Shown here piece by piece: positions 1 through 8,100 of a DNA stretch of 12,586 nucleotides. The position numbers and the translations under genes were made by a program. The notes below the pieces were generated by a model that was given only the letters and a program-made list of their open reading frames with translations, had not been told where the DNA came from and did not search any database. The first letter of the stretch is position 1, and every line of letters starts with the position of its first letter. Origin of the DNA: Obelidium mucronatum (lineage: Eukaryota; Chytridiomycota; Chytridiomycetes; Chytridiales; Chytriomycetaceae); NCBI GenBank assembly GCA_025765595.1, contig JAIVFH010000617.1, positions 1 through 12,586 on the forward strand. The letters run 5' to 3'.

Positions 1-766
1 CGGGTTGGACTTGTTGTGTTGAAATTGTTATGGATGTGATTGACGTTCCCATAGATAAAGATGCCGACGACGACGACGATGATGACCCAGAGACATGATT
101 CAAACGTGCCCGTTTTGCAGGGGGTAGTTGCGTTGGTTTTGAGCTGGATTTCGAGGATAGCGATTGCAAACTTGGGTCTCGGACAGGCGATGTTTGAACT
201 TCCACGTCCTTCCGTTTAGATCGACACGTGGATTCGATACTATCGTTTTGCTCCAGTTTCTTCTTTCCTTTTGTTCCGTTTTTTGTTGCTTGAGTGGTGG
301 GGGGAGGTTCATTTGTCCGAGATTGTCCACTGTTGCTGTTTGGCTTTTCCTTTGTTTCGAGCGATGCATACAGCGCTTCTTTGGAACATCTCAGATTTTC
401 GGCCAGTGCGTCAAGAACTGTGTTGCGTTGTGTTGTTGCCCGTTGTTAGGAAACACTGATTTCAGACGTGATGCGTAGAGACAAGCTTTACCCATACAGA
501 ACCGCACATCAACCATTCCATTCTTTACAGCGACTCGACAAGAAGGGCAATCTGAACTGCTCTGTGTTGTGTGTTTTGTCAATCAGGCAGTTTTCAAGTC
601 GTGGTAACAACAGTGATAGAAGGCACACCTGGAAATGCCGTCGAATACACTCGGAGCAGAAGGAGTGCCGACATGGAAGCACGGCTGATCCCCGCAGAAG
701 CTCAGCACAGACATCGCACGTCAGAAGCGCTTCTTGGATGTTGAGAAATTGTCCAAACGTGTCCAT
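1..766 (-). CDS. RAD18: RAD18-like RING E3 ubiquitin ligase, 5' part (partial)
   Basis: Exons, read on the minus strand: 766-629, 561-498, and 417 to the left edge. Introns are 628-562 (67 bp) and 497-418 (80 bp), both GT..AG and phase-consistent. The joined N terminus holds a perfect C3HC4 RING finger: C17, C20, C32, H34, C37, C40, C51, C54. The spacing between the IRR after C40 and the last CPSC pair equals that of RAD18, and the residues after the RING (RFFLDALAENL) match RAD18's NRILDELVKSL region. In known RAD18, this RING recruits RAD6 to monoubiquitinate PCNA during post-replication repair in the nucleus. About 140 further residues are Ser-, Lys- and Thr-rich with a run of seven Ser. 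The UBZ and SAP domains expected downstream lie outside the window. The start at 766 was chosen because the RING begins 16 residues later, as is usual; an in-frame Met at 910 would add unrelated low-quality sequence. The RING call is near certain; RAD18 over another RING protein is likely. Confidence 0.82.
65..84. repeat. Trinucleotide repeat (GAC/GAT) coding poly-Ser
   Basis: A short run of GAC and GAT triplets on the plus strand reads as TCG/TCA serine codons in RAD18 exon 3 on the minus strand, giving seven consecutive Ser. It is an in-frame coding microsatellite in a disordered linker and could vary in length between strains. Confidence 0.7.
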
Positions 767-1376
767 TTTCGGATAAATATCATAAATATCGCAGGGGGGT
801 GGTGATCCCGGTCTACTTTCACTAGAGAAAAAAAAATCCGTTTTCACCAGGTCATTTGAATGACCCCCTCCACGTAAACTTTGACCTCTATCCCCGCCAG
901 CCACAGGCATCGCAGAACGTCAAGCGATAGCGCAATCGATAGCGAACGATAGTGCGCAGATTTGTCCGGGACCACAATTCTTGATTAGAGCGCAGGAAGT
1001 GTGTTCTTGCTTGAATTGTGTTTTCCTTCGACGTCTATCAGGGCTCCAACCGCATGCCGCAGGGACTTCAGCCATAGCGCAATCGATTGAGATAAACAAT
1101 ACCCTGACTTCTCCGGGAGTACTTTTGCTGATTTGGTTTTAGAAAACAAGCTTTCAATAAAATAGTTTTTTACTTGTAATTTTATCTTCCACAACACTCA
1201 GCTACTCTAGGAATAAAAAAGTACTGTCTTTTACTATAAACGATGCTTTTCGGAATTTTTCGGTATTTTTCAACCATTTCTGAGACCATTGACGAATTAA
1301 CTTTGAATTTTAATTGTGATAACGTTCCTCACTGTTGTTCGGACACAACTAAAAAAAAGTCTCAAAAAACAGCCAA
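767..1376. promoter_or_regulatory. Divergent intergenic spacer between RAD18 and the 1377-2570 gene
   Basis: About 610 bp with no convincing gene. It must hold the promoters and 5' UTRs of both RAD18 (leftward) and the hypothetical gene (rightward). Visible structure: a C6-containing motif at 787-806, a homopolymer A run near 826-836, clusters of GCGATAG-like words at 922-955, a 14-bp word present twice (927-940 and 1074-1087), and an AT-rich segment at 1140-1330 next to the right-hand gene. Open frames inside it are short and lack family signals. Confidence 0.45.
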
Positions 1377-2570
1377 ATGCCCCCAATAACGCCAAAAAGA
1401 AACAACGGAAGCGGGCATTGCACCAAGCTGCGCTGCTCCATGAGCGTGAGTCCCATGATATCATCCTATGATTCTCAATGTTAACTCTGCCTCAGCGTGC
1501 TGTGAATGCTGCTGCCGTAGCACATGAACAACTCTATGACGAAAACACGGCCATTTCGAAGAAGGCAAGGGTTGAAGACTCACCGGTAATGGAAATGGAG
1601 CTTGATGAAGGTAACTATAGTTTCATTCCTTGTTTTGCTTGAGAGCAACGCCTAAAGCTGCAGTTATCACGACAGATAATGGTACTTATAACGATGATGT
1701 GTCATTGGCATCAGCAGGTATCTCCTATTTTTAGTGATTCCCGTTCTTATTGCTGATTTCTGTTCTGTTCTATCCTACTGTGTCAGCTGCAACAATCATG
1801 TTCAAGACAAAACTGCTTTTAGCTCCAGTTGCCGTATTTCTGATTTCCAACCCGAGCAACTCCGTTTTTCAAGCTCAAGCCTCTCTCCAAACTGATAGGA
1901 TTGCAATCCACCTTGCTACGATTTGAAAGCTCGGACATTGTCTTCACAGCGACTCGATTGTCAGGATGTTACGCTGCCAACATTGATGGAATCTGTGCAT
2001 ACCTTCAGTCACACCCCAAGCTTCTTGCCCAGTCGCTTCTTTTCCCTGAGAATAGGTCCAATGGAGTACAAGTCCAACTTGCAATTATTGCGCTTACAAC
2101 ATTTCTGATGAAAGCAAAAGCTCGGTTACTGAAAATCACCCTGAAGCAGCGACCACATCTGGAATCCATACTGAACAAGTGCCGGTCCAAGCAGTGAACT
2201 CATTACCAGCAGAAAACAGTGGCTGGATTGACGTTGAAGATGTCCCCAAGAACTCTTGTTCTGAACAACGCGAATCTACCAGCAAGTCTCTTATGAAATC
2301 TGCAACATCCTATCTTGATCAACGAAGCAGAAACCTTGCAAACACGGTCTCCAAGCTCCGTTCGGAACTTTTATATCTCAAATCCATCCTTGGACCCACG
2401 CAACGGCGTCACTTGCAAACTATTCATGAGCTAGACAAGAGTGATGGACACACTTTAACACGAACAGCAATGGTACACGCTATGCTACTGGCTTTATCGA
2501 TTGGTCGACTGAATCCAAACTTACTAGCATTTGATTTGAGGATCAGGAGAACATTTATATGGCTGAATAG
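1377..2570 (+). CDS. Hypothetical protein with C-terminal leucine zipper (seven exons)
   Basis: Proposed exons: 1377-1445, 1496-1610, 1664-1717, 1787-1833, 1899-1994, 2056-2472, 2541-2570. They sum to 828 nt (275 aa). Every junction is GT..AG, phase-consistent and removes an in-frame stop, and introns are 50-69 bp like the rest of the window. I do not recognise the family. Visible features: an acidic Glu/Met/Asp patch around residues 50-62, Cys pairs C97xxxC101 and C136xxC139, a Ser/Thr/Glu-rich middle, and a leucine zipper with Leu at 214, 221, 228 and 235 followed by a basic QRRH stretch. No bZIP basic region precedes the zipper. The last exon codes only nine residues before TAG and is followed by an AT-rich ATTAAA-containing tail. 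Exon 1 is the weakest part: a lysine/arginine-rich reading in another frame across 1385-1445 could instead be used with an acceptor at 1520. The large exon at 2056-2472 is well supported; the small exons less so. Confidence 0.5.
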
Positions 2571-2610
2571 TTTGTTTATTAAAGTCATTTATGGTTTTCA
2601 AAAATCACTT

Positions 2611-2616
2611 AAAAAA
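2611..2616 (-). terminator. Putative Pol III T6 terminator
   Basis: Six A on the plus strand read as T6 on the minus strand, four bases beyond the 3' end of the tRNA-like unit. The position is right for Pol III termination, but A/T runs are frequent in this AT-rich spacer. Confidence 0.35.
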
Positions 2617-2621
2617 GATTT

Positions 2622-2706
2622 GTCAGAAGTGGGGATCGAACACCGGTCTCCCAAAAGGCTGGAGCTGCTTTATGCCGATGACCTAGACGTCCCCAACTCG
2701 CTAGAC
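2622..2706 (-). tRNA. Decayed tRNA-like Pol III unit (pseudo-tRNA or SINE head)
   Basis: Read on the minus strand, the segment has an A-box-like TAGCGAGTTGG and, about 50 nt on, a B-box-like GTTCGATCC. It ends in CTTCTGACA, like a class II (Leu-type) tRNA 3' end. Four nucleotides later is T6 (plus-strand A6 at 2611-2616), a Pol III terminator. Length (about 85 nt) fits a long-variable-arm tRNA, and CTCC...GGAG at 2649-2664 could form the extra arm. However, by eye only three Watson-Crick pairs plus one wobble form in the acceptor stem and only two or three in the T stem, and no clean anticodon loop was found. This is therefore a tRNA-derived pseudogene or short retroelement rather than a working tRNA. 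Confidence 0.35.
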
Positions 2707-2873
2707 AGATATTTATATTTATACAGCTTTCACAATCATTTCTCTATTTCATCACCAGCTAGCAAGGATGTGTTCCAATCATCTTTTTTGATATTTGCGA
2801 TAGTTTATTTATCGGTTTTAGAGCGTGCAGCCCCGGTGACAGCGACTTTGGGTGTGTTGCCAACTTTTTGTGT

Positions 2874-2890
2874 GGATCACCACCCCCCTG
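2874..2890 (+). repeat. 17-bp motif shared with the RAD18 upstream region
   Basis: The word GGATCACCACCCCCCTG occurs here on the plus strand and again on the minus strand at about 791-807, upstream of the RAD18 start codon. An AT word follows each copy: TAAATATCG here and its reverse complement CGATATTTA there. It could be a regulatory site or a remnant of a dispersed repeat. Confidence 0.4.
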
Positions 2891-3059
2891 TAAATATCGA
2901 AGCAAACAAATAATTGGTTTAAAAAACTGCGAATTATAAATGACCGCCCGAATCTTCATTACGTTGTCAGTGTTCTTTATTTACTCAGAGCTCTTCACTT
3001 CTCTATTTTGCCAGGGCCGCCAAATGCGCGCTGCGCAACTGGCCCGCTATACCGAGCGC

Positions 3060-3191
3060 CTACAAACTGCGGTTGCCCCACATGGCGACGCCGTGTTTTC
3101 GCCAGCGGAAGCGGCCTTGTAAGTCGTGGTTCTGCACAGTCAGCTGGAACAGATCGCTGTTGTCCTTGGCAAGCTGAAGTCCGTCAATTAC
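3060..3191 (-). pseudogene. TauD/JLP1-type dioxygenase fragment (truncated remnant)
   Basis: On the minus strand a 43-codon frame ending in TAG contains NHDLQGRFRWRKHGVAMWGN followed by RS. Fungal TauD/TfdA-family Fe(II)/2-oxoglutarate dioxygenases have near their C terminus a stretch like HDLQVRFRW....VAIWDNRS, in which the arginines bind 2-oxoglutarate and sulfonate-type substrates; the distal His ligand follows shortly after. Here the frame stops right after NRS, the last iron-ligand His is absent, and the N-terminal HxD half is not found in the adjacent minus-strand sequence. The island is GC-richer than its flanks, which fits a relic from another locus. It may be a single leftover exon of a decayed gene. 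The match rests on one conserved motif judged by eye. Confidence 0.42.
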
Positions 3192-3270
3192 TCATTCTCA
3201 TTTAAAGTGAGTTTTGCAAACCATAACATTCAGCCAGTAGAAGAATTTTGAATAACTGCTGTCATAGTAG

Positions 3271-3344
3271 TTCTTGTATTGAGCCTTATCCAGCCTATCC
3301 CAACCGCTTATGATTAGTTTTTGTATTGAGCCTTCTCCAGCCTA
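3271..3344 (+). repeat. 27-bp imperfect direct repeat
   Basis: Two copies at 3271-3297 and 3318-3344, both containing TTGTATTGAGCC followed by T-rich bases and CAGCCTA. They differ at two of 27 positions and start 47 bp apart. No gene or hairpin explains them; a local duplication is the simplest reading. Confidence 0.8.
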
Positions 3345-3621
3345 CTTGTGTGCCTTTATAACGCAGACCCGGAAACCTTTTATTTCGAGCGAGTTCGAAT
3401 TAGTTTCAATTGGCGGAAATGGGTTGTACCAGCTACACGGCACGGCCCAATAAATGCGATTGTCATGTATGTGGTAGTGCGTTGTTGTTTCTTCTCTTGG
3501 TACGACCAAGAAACACGGATGAGTCGCATATAGCTCAAATAGCTCGGAAGATCAAAACTGTCTTTTGGGAATAAGTTTCAGATGTGAATGTCATTTTGTG
3601 AAACGCGTCCAACACAACTTT

Positions 3622-3630
3622 TTTAATTAA
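3622..3630 (-). promoter_or_regulatory. Putative poly(A) signal of the LRR gene
   Basis: The minus strand reads TTAATTAAA about 16-24 nt after the TAG stop of the LRR gene; AATTAAA is a common variant of the eukaryotic poly(A) hexamer context. Confidence 0.35.
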
Positions 3631-3645
3631 ACCAGAAATCAACCG

Positions 3646-5064
3646 CTAAAATGTCCTATTCTTTGGCCGACGCAAGTGGCCTCTTTTAGATCCCATAGTC
3701 AACCGGTCATACAACGAAATCACTCGCTTCAACGATTTTGGGACAGGTCTCGACAGAAAATTTCCAGATACTTTAAATGACGACAGCCTCAAGTTGGTTC
3801 CAAGTTCGGCAGGTATAGTTCCATCCAATTCGTTATTTTGAATATACAACCAGCGCAGATTCGGCGCATTCGCAAGCTCAATAGGAATCAATCCCGCCAG
3901 ATTGTTACTTGCGAGATCAATTCTCTTGATATTCAAAAGTGATCCCAATGCTTTTGGAATGGGCCCCGACAATCGATTATTTGCGAGGTTGAGCGATTCC
4001 AGACTGGTCATACTCCCCAATTCAGGGGGTATAATGCCAGTCAGCATATTATTTTTAAGGTCTAATGTGGACAGTCTGACGATCAAAGAGAAGGATTAGC
4101 GACTCAGTTTTCCACAGAGAAATTGCCATCATACCTGTATAACGATCCAAGCTCGGCTGGAATACAACCTTCAAGTTGATTGTTTGCCGCATAAAAATAT
4201 TCTAAAGAAATCAACTGTCCAATTTCTGGAGGAATAAAGCCCGTGAGTTTGTTGTTTGAAAGTCGAAAGTCCTTCAATGAATCCAACGCGCCTAATTCCG
4301 CCGGAATCTGACCGGTGAACTCGTTATCTGCCAAATTGAGAGTTCTCAAGGTGACGAGTTTTCCTAGCTCTTTGGGCAATTCTCCGGATAAACAGTTTTT
4401 GTAGAGAGTCAAGTGCGTCAACGAACCGAGTGCCCCAAACTCTTTAGGAATACTTCCGGTCAATTTGTTACATGATAAGCTCAAATGAGACAATCTGTTT
4501 AGATTTCCAAGCTCTATTGGGATAGGTCCATACAAGTCCATGAATGTAAGTTCAAGTTTGATGAGCTGGTCGAGATTGCCGAGTGGCGCTGGTATATGCG
4601 ATTCTGAACCCAATCCTCTTGCATAAGCCCAGTCGATCTCTTTTCGGTAGCTTGTCAGGCGTGCGTAAGATTGCTGGTATACTTGTGGCCACTTGAACCA
4701 CAGGCGGTCATATTCGTTGGGGTAGTATGTTTGAGCTGTTCGATGGTATAATGTTTGGTGGTCATTTTCTATAAAGCGGGAGAGATTGAGGATGGCGAAG
4801 TAGGGTGTTTGGAGATATTCATTGAATATGCGGCAGACGCGTCGATATTTGAGGACATGGCCCGGATGAATATAGTGTAAAATCAGGTAGAATATGTCAT
4901 GGTTCAAGTCATTGAATTCCGTTGTCGGAAGTTTAGCATCGCATGGTTGTAGGAGCCTACAAAATATAAAGTCACGATCACACAAGAAATAAATTCTTAA
5001 TAAATTCTTACGAATTCAGCGTACTTGATTGAAGACGAGCCGGTACGCTCTTCACTGCTCCCAT
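3646..5064 (-). CDS. F-box-like protein with plant-type leucine-rich repeats
   Basis: Exons on the minus strand: 5064-5012, 4956-4135, 4075-3646, giving 1,305 nt and 434 aa. Introns are 5011-4957 (55 bp, GTAAGA..TTGTAG) and 4134-4076 (59 bp, GTATGA..GTCAG). The upstream exon starting at 5064 is preferred over an ATG at 4985, because it gives a clean junction and places an F-box-like region at residues 28-75 (LNHDIFYLILHYIHPGHVL, then KYRRVCRIFNEYL). From about residue 138 there are 11-12 tandem 24-residue repeats of the type LxxLxLxxNxLxGxIPxELGxL. That IP.ELG consensus is the plant-specific LRR class, known also from chytrid fungi. No signal peptide, transmembrane segment or kinase is visible, so this is probably an intracellular adaptor, perhaps of an SCF ubiquitin ligase; that role is inferred and substrates are unknown. 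Intron 2 lies at an LRR boundary. It is divergent to the kinesin gene, with which it shares a short promoter. Confidence 0.88.
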
Positions 5065-5152
5065 CAGAATTCAGGTTGTTTGATCGGAGTTTGAAAACAA
5101 AAGAAGCTTTATAATATTTTTATTAATAAGATTTAATAAGTAACAAAAACGA
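5065..5152. promoter_or_regulatory. 88-bp bidirectional promoter / 5' UTR region
   Basis: Only 88 bp separate the start codons of the minus-strand LRR gene (5064) and the plus-strand kinesin gene (5153). The interval is AT-rich and holds a TATA-like stretch around 5110-5132 (TATAATATTTTTATTAATA). Both transcripts must start here or inside the opposite gene. Confidence 0.6.
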
Positions 5153-8100
5153 ATGAACAAAGAACTCGAGCAGCAGCCAGTCACTGTCGCCATTCGCGTG
5201 AGTGTATTCTGCGCTAAATTTGGTGCCTCTAATACGATCGCAACAGGTGCGACCCCCGAATGCTGTCTCCGCGAAGAACAAAGAATCACACCAAAGCACA
5301 CTTCACAAAGTGTGCCTGGGAACTATTTCAAAGGCTAATGCGATCGTCTTGTCTAAAGAAGAGCCTCTTTCCATGAGTAACGCCCCTCTACCATCGAGTA
5401 ATTCCACAGCTACAGCCAGAAAGACATTTACATTTGACAAAATACACGCGTCGGAATCTTCCCAGGAGGAGCTCTACAACTCTTCATGCGCCAATCTCGT
5501 GAATCAATTTGTAGATGGCTTTAATGTGACCATTTTCGCATAGTATGTCAATTAGAAAATAATTATAATCGAAGTTAAATTGGTAACTTCGACAGCGGAC
5601 AGACCTCTTCCGGAAAAACTTACACAATGGGAAGTAATAATGACTTGAACACACCCGACCACGAGATGGGTGTTATTCCTCGAGTCGTTGAGCAGATCAT
5701 GAATTTGATATCTGTGAGTTGCGTACGTTTTTGGCAGTTTTCTCACAGTGGAACAGATGAAAGAAAGAGTCGATCCAAATATTACATTTTCAATACGGTG
5801 CACTTTTCTGGAGATATATCAAGAACAGGTATAGTACATTTGCTGGAAAAAAACAAGAAACTCATTTTTTCAACACTTTAGGTTCGGGACCTTTTAATGC
5901 CCCACAATGATTCCAAAGAAATTGCAATACGAGAAGATCGAAATGGGTCAATTACTGTATCTGGAGTCCATGAAGAGCCTGTCACTACCGCCAAAGACCT
6001 ATTCAAATGCTTGGAGATTGGCGGAATCGAAAGAACAACAGGAGACACAAAGATGCACATGTCCTCATCCAGATCCCATGCCATTTTTACACTCATCTTA
6101 GAACAACGACTGGATACATCAAAAATTCTGGGAATGAAAACTGACGAAGAGGACTTGGGGTTTGCGACCCCAGCTTCTTCAGTTTGTGGATCACGGTTAT
6201 TAAGGTCCTCGAAGTTACATTTGGTGGATTTGGCGGGATCTGAACGTGTCAAGCGGACAGGGGCAGAAGGTGTTCGGCTAAAGGAATCTGTCAAAATCAA
6301 CTCGGGGTTATTGGCTCTTGGAAATGTCATCAGTGTCTTGGGAGAAATGCATGATGCGACTCCAGCAAGCCCAGCAACGACTATCCATGTTCCATACAGA
6401 GACTCCAAACTGACAAGGTGGGTTGTACTTTGATTGTGTTGAAAACTCACGATATCCGCATTCAACAAAGACTTCTTCAAAATTCTTTGGGAGGAAATGC
6501 CAAAACTCTGATGTTGGCTTGTGTCAGCCCTTGCGAAGAGGATTATGAGGAGACCCTCAACACACTCAAATACGCTGATCGAGCAAGAAAAATTCAAAAT
6601 AAGCCCATTATCAATACTATTGATCATCAGGTACAGTCAAACCGAGAGACGTTTGACCCCAACTGCTTACTTAATCAAAAAAATCCCATGAAATTGGTCC
6701 AAAAGGCTGTTAAACTCGCCAGTATGCAGGAAAAAATTGACTTTTTAGAAGCTCAAATCAAGAAACAAGACTCGAATATTCGGCAACATGAAAATCACAT
6801 ACAGTCAGACCACAAATCCGAATCAAGTCAAGGCCAAAGTGGTTTAAAAGACACATCATTCGTTGATATGGAAAACGATAAGCTTATCATGTATTTTGTG
6901 GAAGAGCTCAAAAATAGAACGATTCGGGGAACAAGTAAGTCACCATTCTTGTTTGGAGTATCATTTCAATTAATCGAATATTTGGCTTCAAGACGCAATG
7001 AAGGCTCTTCAAGACTCCAATAATGAAAATTTACGACTTGTCGAGCGTATTTCGGATCTAGAAGAAAGATATAACGTTATAGTCTTCGTTTGTATTTGCC
7101 ATCGTTTTAAAACATAAAAAACACAGTCTACAAGGCTATCACTGGAAGCAACAAATTTTCACTTGGAAAAAAATGAATTGAAAATTCAGGATCTTCAGTC
7201 ATGCAACAGCAATTTGTTGAAAGATTTGTCCGTGGCGTTGGACGTTTTGGAGGTTCAACGGGTGGCACTGAAGGAAGTCGAATCTACGATCGGAGTAGCA
7301 AAGTGGAATGATTTTTGCTCATTGTGTGCAACGCATAGGCCGAAAATTCTTAAAATGTAAGGGGCTGTGTGGAGCGACCCAGATATACATTAATACGTTT
7401 GATGCTCTTATTAGAAACGCGGAAGATGACAAACCCTGTGTCTTTCCCGTAATTTCTTCCCAGAATGTAAGAGTTTCCTGATGTCCTTGATATTGTTGTA
7501 CTGAGTGTTCTTGTAGCTGGTCCCAAAAAAGCCCAAATCCCGAGTAAATTCAGGATTAGGAGCCCGGTATCTTCGAAGAAGTTCCAAAATGTAAGAATTG
7601 GGTCTACTCACGGATATGTTCCTTATTTTTGTATTATTGGCCGCAGTATTCCAGTTGACGACCAACTTGAATGTGATGCAGCAGCAAGCCCACTCAAACA
7701 ACTTGAGGAGCAACTTCTCAAATCCCATCAAATACAAGTTGATTTGAAGTCGCAGCTGGACGAAATCCGTCAAGAACGTGAGATTGAGCAGGCAATCCTT
7801 CAAGACAAGGACAATCGTATTGATTCGTTGCGCATGATCAACATTGACCTACAAGAGCGGGAGAATGCAAATCAAAGCACTAAAACATATGAAATGACGG
7901 CTATCGAAACTCAGACGGAACAGATTCCTCCGATCGCCTTGGCGGCTGAAGTTGTAGATGGATCACCAAGAAGAGAGTTGTCCCAGCTGACTATGCAAGA
8001 GCTCATTGACAAAATAACCGTGGAAAACAAGCAAATTGAACCTGCTGTCAATTTAAAGAGCGGAATCAAAAGAGATGCGTTTGAGATTCACCCTATGAAA

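Larger units (their letters stand above)
2571..3645. other. Gene-poor spacer with degenerate elements
   Basis: About 1.07 kb between the 3' ends of two convergent genes. It contains the tRNA-like unit, a 17-bp motif at 2874-2890 also found upstream of RAD18, a GC-richer island (about 3010-3190) carrying a dioxygenase-like fragment on the minus strand, and a 27-bp imperfect direct repeat at 3271-3344. The rest (about 2710-2870 and 3345-3640) shows only short open frames with no family signature. The far right carries an ATTAAA on the minus strand near 3625, fitting as poly(A) signal of the LRR gene. Confidence 0.5.

Noticed and set aside
985..1197. 70-codon minus-strand open frame in the RAD18 spacer
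   Set aside because: Low-complexity, no domain, no supporting splice or poly(A) signals; probably chance.
1385..1520. Lys/Arg-rich alternative frame for the first exon of the 1377-2570 gene
   Set aside because: It lacks an ATG upstream and needs a later acceptor. The frame starting at ATG 1377 joins the next exon without adjustment. Kept only as an alternative in the entry.
2571..2913. Extension of the 1377-2570 gene's frame to 2913
   Set aside because: It would read through the tRNA-like unit with no protein character; a 68-bp intron at 2473-2540 and a stop at 2570 explain the end better.
2940..3205. Plus-strand reading MTARIFITLS... continuing past a TAA at 3120 with a GTAAGT donor
   Set aside because: Keeping it open would need a 21-24-bp intron or stop read-through. 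The minus strand of the same stretch shows a recognisable dioxygenase motif instead.
3348..3533. 61-codon plus-strand open frame
   Set aside because: Begins at a non-ATG-like context in spacer, no family signal, no neighbouring exon in phase.
5878..6627. 249-codon open frame on the minus strand
   Set aside because: It lies antisense to conserved kinesin motor exons 5 and 6 and has no family signature; it is a shadow of the plus-strand gene.
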